NCBI GenBank assembly: GCA_017893485.1
Contig: CM030366.1
Coordinates: 106,492,503-106,556,502, forward strand
Origin: Hemerocallis citrina
Lineage: Eukaryota; Streptophyta; Magnoliopsida; Asparagales; Asphodelaceae
Direction of reading: 5' to 3'
DNA: 64,000 nucleotides
In this document: positions 33,431 to 43,446 of the stretch, piece by piece
Numbering within the stretch: the first letter of the stretch is position 1
How the letters are laid out: every line of letters starts with the position of its first letter
The notes under the pieces: generated by a model
Told to the model about the DNA's origin: nothing
What the model saw: only the letters and a program-made list of their open reading frames with translations
Database searches by the model: none
Program-made: the position numbers and the translations under genes

Positions 33431-34390
33431 TTGGAGTTTTGGGTCCCAACGGGTTTGGGTCCGACTCGCTAACCCCTTCATCTTTTCTTCTTTTTTTGCT
33501 TTCGGGCTGCTCACATGTTCGGCAAATCCGAGCACGGATTTTGAGGTGCATTTTTGCCATTTTGTAGTTCGATAGTTCGGTAGCTCAGATTTCAGGTCCG
33601 AGCTACGTGGCTCCATCTGGACGGTTGATCACGATCGTGGCGCGAATCACGAGACAAGAGGCTCAAATTTCGAGAAAACATTATCTTGTCGTTTTGTGGA
33701 GACGTGGCGCGATCTGAGCCGTTCATCATGTTCTAGCACATTTTTTGAGACAATCTAACGGTGAAACTGGCTCGGCAGTATTTTTCTCCATATGTGGAGG
33801 TCGATACCTCGGCACCTCGGCTCGGTAGAACGGCCATGGCGTAGCTCATCGCTGAGAAGAAAGAAGAAGGGGAGGAGAGGCATTCGGGTTCTCTCCTCTA
33901 CCTTGTTCTTTCGCACAGTGAAGAAGAGGAGAAGTGTTGGGTACCTTTGGCGGGAAGACTAAAGAAGAAGGAGAAGAATGAAGGAGCTAAGAAGGGTATG
34001 GGTCGGACCGTGGGTATCGGATCCGACCCCGACCCGTTAGCCTCTTTTTCTTTCTTCCACTTTATCTGCTTGCTTGTTCGGCAAATCTGAGCACGAATTT
34101 TGAGGCATATTTTTTGCCACTTTACCGTTCGGTAGATTGGTAACTCGGATTTCAGATCCGAGCTACGTGGCTCAATCTGAACGGTTGATCACGATCATAG
34201 CGCAAATCACGAGACAAGAGGCTCAAATTTCGAGAAAATGTTATCTTGTTGTTTTGTGGAGACGTTGCGAGATCTGAGCCGTTCATCATGTTCGGACACA
34301 AATTTTGAGACAATCTGATGGTGAAACTGGCTCGACGGCATTTTTCTCCATATGTGGAGGTCGGTACCTCGTCCACTCGGCTCGGTGACT
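33430..34390. repeat. Direct duplication of ~400 bp in E2
   Basis: 33430-33835 and 33985-34390 match along their length (landmarks TTCGGCAAATC, GAGCTACGTGGCTC, ACGAGACAAGAGGCTCAAAT, ATATGTGGAGGTCG), offset about 560 bp. A unique spacer with (AAG)-rich sequence lies between. Confidence 0.8.
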
Positions 34391-34599
34391 CGGTAGTTCC
34401 ACCTCTGCCCATAGTAGCTCGGTAGCTCGGCGAGGAAGGGGGTCGGCATATTTGGAGAGGTGAAGAGCTCCGAAGCCTGGTGATGTGCTCTCTGTTTTTC
34501 GAGATTTTTGAAGGGGAGCTCTACTCCTAGGGGTGGAGAAGATGCGCTAGGAAGATCCTCGTACGAGCCATGGGAAGACCCATTCTTTGAAGTGAGTGC

Positions 34600-35222
34600 A
34601 AGGAGCAACTTTATGGGAGAGTTTTGAGCTCCGAACTTGCTTAGAAGAGGCCCACTTTGGAGATGAGCGGAGTGAAGAGCTCGGCTCTAGGAGAGAGCCA
34701 TCTGGAAGACGAGTTTGAGGAGCAACTCTAGGAGAGAGTTGTGAGCTCCGAACTCAGTGAGAAGAGGTCCACCTTGGAGTTGAGCGGAGGGAAGAGCTCG
34801 GCTCCAGGAGAGCCATCTAGAAGACAAGTTTGAGGAGCAACTCTAGGGGAGAGCTTTAGCTCCAAACTCGCATAGAAGAGGTCCGCCTTGAAGGTGAGCA
34901 GAGCGAAGAGCTCGGCTCTAAGAGAGAGCCATCTGGAAGAAGAGTTTGAGGAGCAACTTTAGGAGGGAGTTGTGAGCTCCAAACTTGTCGAAAAAAGGTC
35001 CGCCTTGGAGGTGAGCGGAGCGAAGAGCTCGGCTCTATGAGAGAGCCATCTGGAAGAAGAGTTTGAAGAGAAACTCTAGGAGGGAGTTGTGAGCTCCGAA
35101 CTCATTGAGAAGAGGTCTTCTTTGGAGGCGAGCGGAGCGACGAGCTCAGTTCTAAGAGAGAGCCATCTGGAAGAAGAGTTTGAGGAGCAACTCTAGGAGG
35201 GAGTTGTGAGCTCTAAACTCGT
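34600..35222. repeat. ~117-bp tandem array, about 5 units, E2
   Basis: Units carry GAGCTCCGAACTC, then TCCACCTTGGAG, GAAGAGCTCGGCTC and GAGAGCCATCTGGAAGA; GCCATCT recurs at about 116-bp steps (34689, 34810, 34928, 35044, 35160). Confidence 0.85.
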
Positions 35223-35224
35223 TG

Positions 35225-35580
35225 TTAGAGGGATTCAACGGTTGTGGGAGCAATTCCGAATGGCGAACCACTTCTAACTCGCTTAAGAGCAAGTTATCCG
35301 AAGCAGAATCGAGCCAAGTATTGGATTCCGAACTCGTCGTTAGAGGGATTCAACGGTTGTGGGAGCAATTCCGAATGGCGAACCACTTCTAACTCGCTTA
35401 AAAGCAAGTTATCCGAAGCAGAATCGAGCCAAGTGTTGGACTCTGAACTCGTCGTTAGAGGGATTCAACGGTTGTGGGAGCAATTCCGAATGGCGAACCA
35501 CTTCTAACTCGCTTAAGAACAAGTTATCCGAAGCAGAATCGAGCCAAGTGTTGGACTCCGAACTCGTTGTTAAAGGTTAG
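35225..35580 (-). repeat. 115-bp tandem array, 3 units, E2
   Basis: Near-identical units starting GAGGGATTCAACGGTTGTGG, each with GGAGCAATTCCGAATGG. They are homologous to the E1 array at 4741-5150, in the same position relative to the element's 3' end. Confidence 0.9.
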
Positions 35581-35942
35581 TAAGTTGCGGGAGCAACCAT
35601 GTAGAAGAAGCTGGACTCTGAACTCACCATTTAGCGAGTCGTGACTCGGAGAGATAGAGAAGCAAGAGCAATAATTTTCAATGAAAAGATATAAAGTTTT
35701 ATTGAAATAAACTGAGTGGCAGCTTCAATAGGGCGAGCCATTATTACATGCTATTGGTCGGGTTACAAGCATCGGCCTTATTGAAAATCAGGATCCTACT
35801 TCTACAATAAGGAGAAGACCTCTTGGGAGGAGCTGGGAGATTCTGAGTCATGAAGCTCGGCGGGCCCTTCTGTTCGTTTGTAGGCTCCTCAGGGGGGAAG
35901 CTCGGCCCCCTCTTTTTGGACGAACTTGGTCAAGTGTCCCCG

Positions 35943-37694
35943 CTATATGAGTTCTTCGATTTCCTCCTTGAGAGCCCGACAATCATCCGTGTCGTGGCCG
36001 TGGTCCCGGTAAAAGCGGCACCACTTATCCTTGTTCTTCTTCTTGCCGGGTGTATTCATTCTAGGGGGAGCACGGAGTAGCCCTTCCTTGTCCACCTCCA
36101 TAAGAACTTCTGATATATTAGCAATGAGGTGTGTGAACTTCTCAAAACGAGGAGTCGGACAACGCTGTCCATTGCCATCCTTCTGGTATTTTTGGGACCC
36201 CTCTCCGCTTGTGCTCTTCCGTTTGTTCCCAGAAGATGTCTCCTTAAAGCCCGGGAGATTCTCGGCTTCTTCGGCCCAAATGTACTTCTCGCTCCTAAGA
36301 AGGAGGTCGAAAAAATTATGCGAGGGCTTCTTGGCAAGGGAGGAGCGAAGGTTAGAGTTGAGGACATTTGATTGGAAGGCGGCCGCTGCAACTGACTGGT
36401 CGAGGGAGGCGATGGATCTAACCTCTGCAGTGAACCTCCTTACATAGTCTCTCAACTTCTCTCCCTTCTCCTGGCGGAGCTGGAGTAACAAGATGTGGGT
36501 CTTCTCCGTGCGTCTGCTACTCACAAAATGGGTGATGAAGAGGGTTTCAAACTGTTCGAAGGAGAATATGGAAGACGGGGCGAGGCGGGAGTACCATTCC
36601 CGAGCCGAACTCTTAAGAGTGACGGGGAAGGTCTTGCACAGCAAGGCATCGGAAGCTTGGTGGATTAGCACGAGGGTCTTAAAGCTTTCGATGTGGTCCA
36701 CGGGGTCTGACTCCCCCGAGTAAGTTTCGAACTGCGGGGGTTTGAAAGCTCTTGGGATAGGAGCCTCCATGATGGTCCGGGAGAAGGGAGGTCTGCTTGG
36801 GCAGATGGTCCTTCCTCTTAACTCTTCATCCTTATCTATTCGACCGATGCGCCTCTCCATCTCGTGGAGACGGCGGTAGAGAGCATCGTCCCTCCGACAG
36901 TAGTCAAACGAGCCTCTGGACTCGTCTTCATAGGAAGGGGAGGGGGGACTACAACGACGGTGACTCTGGGAGCAGCGGGGGCTAGGCATGTGCTGTTGGT
37001 TGCTAGGAGCCGGAGGAGGAGTTATGGACCGATGGTGAGGACTTTGGACCCGTGGAGGGGTAGGAGCCCTTTGGGCATTGTTGTTGTTGTGTCGGAGGAT
37101 GGGGGCTTGCAAAACAGTCGCCTGGAACTGCTGGAACTCGGCACGAGTGATGGGTGCCTCATCGTTCCTTGGATGTTGCCGACCGGCAAGGGAGTGAGGT
37201 CTTCTCCTATGGTGCTCGGGTGACTCTCTCCGCCCTCTTTGGGTAGGGGACCTTCTGTAGTCTCGGCGGTGAGGAGATCGCTCATTCGGACGTTGCTGGC
37301 GGGAGGCTCCCTCTCGGGCCCGCTTTTCATCCAAACGGCGGCGAAGATCCTCATCCTTCTGCCGATTGAGAATGGTATTGCGAAGGTCGGAAACTCGGGG
37401 ATTGTGGGAGGCCATAGAATCCGTAGAGGCATTGTGTATTGAGATGCAGTCCTGATGGAAAGGTTGCTTCTGCGGGTTGGGACGCGAGGCCCCTGCACTG
37501 GCATTCTGAGGACCGGGGGGACCCTTAGGGGGTTGTTGATTCTGAAGAGGTGGCTGGTCCTGTTGGAGAGGGTCCTCAGCTTGAGGAGGATGTTGCCCCT
37601 GCTGCTGAGCGGGTTGGATGGGGACTTTCTGTTGCTGATCAACGGGGTTGGGTCCACGGTTGGACCCTCTGGATCTTACTTTCCTAGGAGGCAT
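35943..37694 (-). CDS. gag: Gag of non-autonomous Tat element E2, intact frame
   Basis: 583 residues from ATG at 37694 (MPPRKVRSRGS), the same start as in E1; the open frame extends 7 codons further upstream only through a TTG. N-terminal 250 residues are Gln/Pro/Arg-rich and disordered. The retrotransposon gag domain follows (QFETYSGESDPVDHIESF, LKSSAREWYSRLAPSSIF, LFITHFVSSRRTEK, LRDYVRRFTAEVRSIASLDQ). Near the C-terminus is CRFYRDHGHDTDDCRALKEE, a zinc-binding-like motif. The stop falls right after it (EEIEELI), where relatives continue into protease, so this is a gag-only product. An open 1.75-kb frame in an otherwise repeat-filled element suggests that gag is maintained or the insertion is recent. 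It would form particles that package RNA and depend on another element's pol. Confidence 0.9.
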   Translation of the reverse strand: MPPRKVRSRGSNRGPNPVDQQQKVPIQPAQQQGQHPPQAEDPLQQDQPPLQNQQPPKGPPGPQNASAGASRPNPQKQPFHQDCISIHNASTDSMASHNPRVSDLRNTILNRQKDEDLRRRLDEKRAREGASRQQRPNERSPHRRDYRRSPTQRGRRESPEHHRRRPHSLAGRQHPRNDEAPITRAEFQQFQATVLQAPILRHNNNNAQRAPTPPRVQSPHHRSITPPPAPSNQQHMPSPRCSQSHRRCSPPSPSYEDESRGSFDYCRRDDALYRRLHEMERRIGRIDKDEELRGRTICPSRPPFSRTIMEAPIPRAFKPPQFETYSGESDPVDHIESFKTLVLIHQASDALLCKTFPVTLKSSAREWYSRLAPSSIFSFEQFETLFITHFVSSRRTEKTHILLLQLRQEKGEKLRDYVRRFTAEVRSIASLDQSVAAAAFQSNVLNSNLRSSLAKKPSHNFFDLLLRSEKYIWAEEAENLPGFKETSSGNKRKSTSGEGSQKYQKDGNGQRCPTPRFEKFTHLIANISEVLMEVDKEGLLRAPPRMNTPGKKKNKDKWCRFYRDHGHDTDDCRALKEEIEELI

Positions 37695-37745
37695 GGCTGG
37701 AGAAGATCTGACCAACGTGAAGAGGGGAGGCTGCTATTCGTTTGA

Positions 37746-37766
37746 TTCCCACAGACGGCGCCAATC
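37746..37766 (-). other. Primer binding site of E2
   Basis: Minus strand GATTGGCGCCGTCTGTGGGA immediately inside the 5' LTR. TGGCGCCGT fits the 3' end of plant tRNA-Asp from memory; the match stops after about nine bases, so the primer tRNA is uncertain. Confidence 0.75.
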
Positions 37767-38381
37767 TGTTACCGCTAAATCTGGTGTGGGGCCAAACATA
37801 TAGTATTTGTGAATTCTTGGAAAACTTGAATAGCAAACCTGAAACCTGTTCCGTCGGAGTTTGACCATTGACTCCCGCCGTTCACCTGCAAAAAGTGCGA
37901 GACACCGGGGTTGATCCCGGCGACGCACCCTCCGACGCTCAAGTCAGTAATTAGGAATGATTATGAAAGAGCATAAATTGGCAAAAGATTGATTATTTCT
38001 TAATGGTGGTGGATGGGGGGTATTTATAGTCGCCGTTGGGATCAGATTAGGAATGTAATCCCTGTGATCAGATTAGGAATGTAATCCCTATAATCAGATT
38101 AGGAATGTAATCCCTAATTCCCAGTGAAAGGATAGATGTGAATCAGGGCCGTCGACTAGTATTAATCAGAAACCCTAATTCTATCCTGCTGGGTTGGGTT
38201 CTTTGTGGGTTGAAACTTGCACCCAGTAAGGCAGATCCGTTTATGGGTTATTGGGCTTTGAATAAAGACCCAGTTCCCATTTCAGACCCGTTAGTAGGTG
38301 AAATTACCATTTTACCCCTGAGCTTTAAGATTCGTGTCCGATTTGAACGGCCCCGATTTAATCCTATTTTTAGCCATATCA
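37767..38381 (-). repeat. 5' LTR of E2
   Basis: 615 bp, same length as the 3' LTR. Minus-strand TATA (CTATAAATACCCC) at about 38017-38029. Three GGAATGTAATCCC repeats at 38041-38120, as in the partner LTR. Confidence 0.95.
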
Positions 38382-39348
38382 ATACATTTTCAAATTTTAT
38401 CTCAAAATTTCATATCAATTGAGAGTTACAATTTTCCAAAGTTCAACATTTCACTCAAACCAGAGCAGATTCTGCTGAAACCCAGTCGACGATAAAATCT
38501 TGTAAAAATAGTAAACAAATTCAAAAAATTCCAAAATTTGGAATACATGTTAATGACATATACAAATAGTTCCATTTCAAATTTCAACTCAATATTCTTT
38601 ATATATATCATGTTATGAATTTTTGAACACCTGCTCGTTGTCTACAAAAAACTGCTTCTTTCTCCCCCCTCACTGTTTTCGGATTTCGATTTCTTTAACC
38701 CCTCAAATAAATTCAAAAAATTATGAAATAATTTGAGCTTTCTCTATACATATCAAGATCATCCAGTAAAAATTTAGAATTGAAATTATAATGTATCACT
38801 AAGTTACAAATTTCCTAACATAACCGAGTTCTTAAACTCAATTTGCAACTTCTACCTCTACTTCACATTCAAGCCAAACTCAAGCATAATAAAACTCCTA
38901 ATCCATATATACTAATAATAAGCATTCAAGCAAGCATCTCATTTGCACAAATTAAATTTAAAAAAAATTAAATAATTTTTTTTTGGAGAACACCCATAAT
39001 GAAGAATCTCCAAACTTGCTAGCTCCTCCTTTGTGCTATGTCTTCTTCTTCACCTCCTCCTTGGATCATCTTGAACCTAAAAACAAATCATGCTCTCATT
39101 CTCTCTTTCTTTTCCTCCATTTCTATTGTCCAATGAATAAGTAGAAGAAAATGAGTAGAAGATGAAGTAGAAGAAAATGAGTAGAAGATGATGAGATGTG
39201 ATTGAGGTTGAGATGGAGATGAGATGGAGAGGAAGAGGGGGGGGGGATATGGTTTTTGGCTGCATGAGGATGGAGGGGTGTAGGTCAGTGGAAATGGGGA
39301 AGGGAAGGAGAGAGGGTGAGGGGGTTGTGTGTGATTCTTCTACATTCT

Positions 39349-39352
<4 letters not shown>

Positions 39353-39408
<56 letters not shown>

Positions 39409-39575
39409 GTAAAAGGGATATGAACAACTTGCTCATTTAGTAAATGAGAAATTGGTTATGTGGCATGCATGTGATACAATGGACAACTAACCCTTTTAAG
39501 GATTTTCCAATCACATGCATGCCACATCATCAATTGCTTATTTACTAAATGAGCAAGTTGCTCATACCCCTTTTT

Positions 39576-39630
<55 letters not shown>
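39353..39630. mobile_element. 171-bp foldback MITE inside a (TA)n tract
   Basis: 39407-39577 is flanked directly by (TA)n on the left (39353-39406) and right (39578-39630). Its arms match for about 65 bases (GAACAACTTGCTCATTTAGT and, in reverse complement, GAGCAACTTGCTCATTTAGT, continuing to GTGGCATGCATGTGA), leaving a loop of about 40 bases. No coding capacity and no target duplication other than the TA repeat. The layout matches what is reported for rice Micron elements, which insert in TA microsatellites; identity to Micron was not tested. Confidence 0.75.
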
Positions 39631-39634
<4 letters not shown>

Positions 39635-39828
39635 CATATTTATATATACTTATACATATACACACACATATAGGTATATTCAAGTATAAAATCCAATTCA
39701 TTACAATTCAATTAAATGTATATATACATACAAATATATATAAATACATACATATAAATATACATATAAAATAATACATACAAGTATTCATGTATATCAT
39801 ATACAATCCAATCAAAATATACATAAAT

Positions 39829-39834
<6 letters not shown>

Positions 39835-39897
<63 letters not shown>
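39835..39897. repeat. (TA)n tract
   Basis: About 63 bases of TA repeat; the surrounding 39630-39830 is TA/CA/CATA-rich. To its right (39900-40190) an AACAACGGCCTAGGTT-type motif recurs four or five times in both orientations. Confidence 0.9.
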
Positions 39898-39902
<5 letters not shown>

Positions 39903-40399
39903 GTTCCATTGAAAATGGGTTTGTTTTCACAGACCCGTGAAAATAGATCCGCTTTGGTTGTATGAACCTAGGCCGTTGTTTAGGTTATTAAAAATTGAAT
40001 GAACCTAGGTCGTTGTTTGGAACAACAGCCTTTTATAACCCAACTAGGCTAAAGAATTTTATAGCCTAGTTTGTTTGAAACAACGAAATTTTATAGCCTA
40101 GGCCATTGTTGGGAATAACGGCTTAGGTTATAAAAGACCGTTGTTCCAAACAACGGCGTAGGTTCATTCAACTAGGCTAAAGAATATATATAGTGTTATA
40201 CAAGAATAATTTTAATTATTTTTGGGGATATTACATTACTCGCTGTCCCCAGAACTACGCTTAGTGGGGAGAAAAATCATGAGTTATACAAACAACTCAG
40301 GAAACACATTTCTCATACAGGGTTCTCAATCCCCTACTGCACAATCGTCTATATAACAAAATTCCAATATCTGATCATCCTTTGAGTATTGGCGCTCGT

Positions 40400-41310
40400 C
40401 CCAAGATACCGAGATCAATCTCACTCCGTGGATCATTCTGGGGCCTATTTCTTCCCTCTTCCCAGAATACTAGGGATTATCTCACTCCGTAGATCATTCT
40501 GGAGCCTATTTCATCCCTCATCACGGAATACTGGAGATTATCTCACTCCGTGGATTATTCTAGGGCATATTTCATCTCTCGTCCTGGAATACTAGAGACC
40601 AATCACCATTCGTGGATCATTTTGAGGCCAATTTCCATCCCTCATCCCAGAATACTGGGGAATATCTCACTCCGTGGATCATTCTGGGGCCTATTTCATC
40701 CCTCGTCCTCGAATACTGGAGATCAATCATCATTCGTGGATCATTCTGGGGCATATTTTATCTATCGTCCTGGAATACTGGGGATTATCTTACATTGTGG
40801 ATCATTTTGGGCCTTTATCATCCCTCGTCCCAGAATACTGAGAATTATCTCACTCCATAGATCATTCTGGGGCCTACTTCATCCCTTTTTCTGGAATAAT
40901 GGAGATCAATCACCATTCGTGGATCATTCTGGGGGTTTATTTCATCCCTCGTTCCAGAATATTGGGGATTATCTTACTCCATGGATCATTATGGGGCCTA
41001 TTTCATCCCTCACCCCAGAATACTAGAAATTATCTCACTCCATGGATCATTCTGAGGCCTATTTCATCCCTCATCCCGGAATACTGAAGATCAATCACCA
41101 TTCGTGGATGTCACTCTCATCTTGGAATATTGGAGAACAATCTCTATCCGAGGATCATTCTAGAGCCTTCATCACACGAACTCCCCGTGAGTGTCGCACT
41201 CGTCCCGGAATACTGGAGATCAATCTCTATCCATGGATCATTCTGGAACCTATTTCATCGCTCGTTCCAAAATTTTGGAGATTATCTCACTTCGCAGATC
41301 ATTCTAAAGG
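40400..41310 (-). repeat. 61-bp tandem array, about 15 units
   Basis: Unit GGATCATTCTGGGGCCTATT, then TCATCCCTCGTCCCGGAATA and CTGGAGATTATCTCACTCCGT, repeating every 61 bases (starts at 40431, 40492, 40553 and on). Alternate units often have ATCAATCACCATTCG in place of ATTATCTCACTCC. All three forward frames stay open for long distances only because the unit lacks stops; no protein is called. Motifs resemble a short repeat region near 9500-9750 in the solo LTR, so an LTR origin is likely. Confidence 0.9.
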
Positions 41311-41798
41311 TTATACTCACGATCGCTTTTGCTTCACTATAGCTCCTTCTAGTGCCCGACACAAGCTCTCAGCATGTCTTCTAGCTCTCGATTTGTACTT
41401 TCTTAGGGTCGGTAGCCACTCCCTCATTAGAAAAAGGACAAGGCCAAGAAATGCAACTTTAGTCTTCGCACATGTGGACAGCTCCATTACTATCATCCAC
41501 GATTTCGGTTGTAGGTTTGCCTCCCTGACACCCAATAATGCCTTAAATTCTTTGTTATGACTATGGAATGCTAAGTACATAGTATTCCAATATAAATTTA
41601 TACCCAATAATGCCTTAAAGCAGTATAACACACCAATTTCAAAACATAACATCATATAATTAAACATTTAATATCCAAGTACATAAGGAAGACTACATCA
41701 TTCCAATCACCACCAAAACATAACATAGAAAAACAGATCCAATCAAAGGAACACACATTACCAACACCCTAACAACTACTAACAGAACTAATGCCATA
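41311..41798. other. No gene recognised; part of Gypsy remnant
   Basis: Sequence between the 61-bp array and the leader ORF. Contains two copies of ACCCAATAATGCCTTAAA (41529 and 41607) but no domain on either strand. Confidence 0.4.
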
Positions 41799-42235
41799 TT
41801 AATCCATGCGACGAGCACTCTTGACCCTTGCGAATTCTGCTTGCAACTCAGCGACCTCCCTTTCGAGTCGTTCATGGTGTTGGTTGGACCTCCTCTTCTC
41901 CTCTTATAGCAGGTTCGTGAGTTGGGTGAACTGGCGAGCCTCCCGGTGCTGAAATCCTCTGAGAGAACGCTACACGCGCTGGTCATTTAACTGCTGCTCC
42001 TCGAGTTGACTTGTCCTCCACTGAAATCTAATCAGCTGGCACCTTAGTGCAGCTATCCTATTCTGGTCTCTATTCGGGGGTATAGCAACATCGGTGGATT
42101 CGTCAGGAGAGTCCACTGGGGTGGGGTGAGAGAAGCAGATTCAGCATCTGTGAGCTTCTGGGGTTCTTCTCCCTCTGAGAATTCTTCTTCTTCTTCCACC
42201 ACCTCAACCTGGTTAGGCACACCCTCATTAGCCAT
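41799..42235 (-). pseudogene. Leader ORF with acidic start and coiled coil, Gypsy element
   Basis: ATG at 42235 (MANEGVPNQVEVVEEEEEFS) 165 bp past the primer site. The acidic start is followed by SPVDSPDESTDVAIPP after a frameshift and a charged helical segment (ERLEREVAELQAEFARVKS) before the stop at 41799. Two further stops interrupt it. The Gypsy element at 51513-55543 has an ORF of the same size, position and layout (51856-52262), so the two are probably homologous. Function unknown; it would precede gag. Confidence 0.5.
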
Positions 42236-42400
42236 CTTGCAAAAGGAAACACGGGAATTAGTTTAGACAGGAAAATCATAAACATAAGTTGAAAAGTGCA
42301 ACAATATGATTTACGATCATTCTGCTATCCAAACTACATCTGACTCTAACTGAGGCATCCAAGTCTAATTTCCTACGGTGTTAGACTATAATTTGAAGTC

Positions 42401-42413
42401 GGCTCTTATACCA
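42401..42413 (-). other. Primer binding site (initiator tRNA-Met type)
   Basis: Minus strand TGGTATAAGAGCC, one base off the TGGTATCAGAGCC complementary to plant initiator tRNA-Met, 3 bases inside the LTR. Confidence 0.8.
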
Positions 42414-42416
42414 CTC

Positions 42417-42835
42417 TGTAGCGCCCCAATTTCTGCACATTGGAACTCGTGACATAATCCAGAATTTTTACTTCAAATGAGTGCATAACACAGAAATCAC
42501 ATGAAATTAAAAACTTTTATTTCAACCCAGATTATTACAATGTACAAGTTGCTTTACCATAAATTACATCAATATTACATTGCACAAAAACCCATATCCT
42601 TCACTTGGACGCTCCATGCAGCTCGAGTACCCTGCTCCTACGATCAGGTAGTCCTACAACTAATCAAACTGTGGGCACGTCAATTGAATGCAACTGACGC
42701 AATGCTGATAAAACAAGCGACCTCAAAAATCCTCAACAACCAATATTAAAGAAAATGTGAAATTCAAACAACATAAGTGTCAGTGTATGTCATGACTTAG
42801 AATCTAATGCACTATTAGGTTTCGAGGGCAATCAC
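42417..42835 (-). mobile_element. 5' LTR fragment, Tekay-like Gypsy, minus strand
   Basis: Begins TGTAGCGCCCC and resembles the left end of the LTR at 24712. It loses similarity near 42835. With the primer site and leader ORF it forms the 5' end of a Gypsy element whose gag and pol are missing. Confidence 0.65.
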
Positions 42836-43445
42836 AAATTAAATACATAGCAGAAAAATTAAAAAAATATCAAAACCAAGCCATGGATCCATCCGAAAAC
42901 CATAAATCCTGTTTAGGAGTTATACCTTGAAGATGGATCTGTTATTTTTACAGTATGCCGATCACAGCACTACAATATTACGGTGCCTCTACGGTATCAA
43001 CATGAATAGATCAAATCAAGCTTTTCCTCATGCTGTGCTGCGGGAAGGGAATGTTCCTCACGATCTCTCTCTCTCACACAATTTCTGTGACGACTAGGGT
43101 TTTCTCATGTGTGACTTTTCACAGATACGTATCATATATATTGGTGCAGAAAATCAATCCTAAGAGAGTAATGAGGTTGTTGAGCTCACAATCTGACCTG
43201 GGTCAGATTCGTGTGTGGACCTTTGAACTTTAGTCAGCTCATTTAATCTAATTAAATGTCCAACCAATATCAGGAGTCTAAGTCTTACTTGGATCCCTAA
43301 TTAAACTCATCTTATGAATTTAAATTCCAATTTTGATCCATTCTAAGTGTGTGACCCTGTAGGTTCTCGTTACATTGACAGTAATACGAAAATTATATTC
43401 TAGTATTACAAACAGTGAGCGGTATCTAGCAATACATCACCGCTA
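42836..43445 (-). mobile_element. LTR/leader-like fragment, probably Copia
   Basis: On the minus strand: AATATATATGAT TATA-like box (about 43130-43142), then AAAACCCTAGTCGTCACAGA, an (AG)n leader and U5-like text. It runs directly next to a Copia RT fragment on the same strand. No coding capacity. Assignment to the same element as the RT fragment is an inference. Confidence 0.35.
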
Positions 43446-43446
43446 C

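Larger units (their letters stand above)
30975..38381 (-). mobile_element. Complete non-autonomous Tat element with gag only (E2)
   Basis: Twin 615-bp LTRs (30975-31589 and 37767-38381), TG..CA ends and ATACA target duplications at 30970-30974 and 38382-38386. A primer site follows the 5' LTR and a polypurine tract precedes the 3' LTR. Between them are an open gag and a 4.3-kb repeat-filled 3' region; protease, RT, RNase H and integrase are absent. Gag passes within about 100 bp into sequence matching the 3' end of E1 (GCTTCAATAGGGCGAGCC and GCCTTATTGAAAAT), so pol was deleted internally. This is the layout described as terminal-repeat retrotransposons with gag (TR-GAG). In about 270 aligned bases I count 14 LTR differences, so it is moderately young. 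Confidence 0.92.
24712..40235 (-). mobile_element. Long LTR, Tekay-like, minus strand, with two nested insertions
   Basis: Left end TATAACGCCCC (one change from TGTAACGCCCC) and right end GGGGATATTACA mark an LTR read on the minus strand. Its own sequence is 24712-25086, 28753-30974 and 38382-40235, about 4.45 kb once the insertions are removed. The first join (GGATGCTCT to GCTGACC) and the second (ATACA) are both confirmed by target duplications. Sequence near its left end resembles the LTR at 42417 (AAATTAAAAACTTTTATT, then ACGCAATGCTGATAA) but is well diverged from it. Flanks show no 5-bp duplication, so it may be a solo LTR with lost flanks or the 3' LTR of the Gypsy remnant to its right. 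Confidence 0.65.

Noticed and set aside
36031..36447. Plus-strand frames antisense to the E2 gag (also 36864-37223, 37455-37745)
   Set aside because: Shadows of the gag frame; the minus-strand protein carries clear gag motifs.
40550..41560. 158- and 172-residue frames across the 61-bp array
   Set aside because: The unit contains no stop in those phases and 61 is not a multiple of three, so the protein repeat drifts frame; not a coding pattern.
42053..42285. Two overlapping 60-residue frames as separate genes
   Set aside because: They are phases of one frameshifted leader ORF; the acidic MANEGVPN frame is the real start.
24712..42416. Treating 24712-40235 and 42417 onward as the two LTRs of one insertion
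   Set aside because: Their matching ends are too diverged by eye for one insertion and no target duplication is found; left as separate, with the possibility noted.
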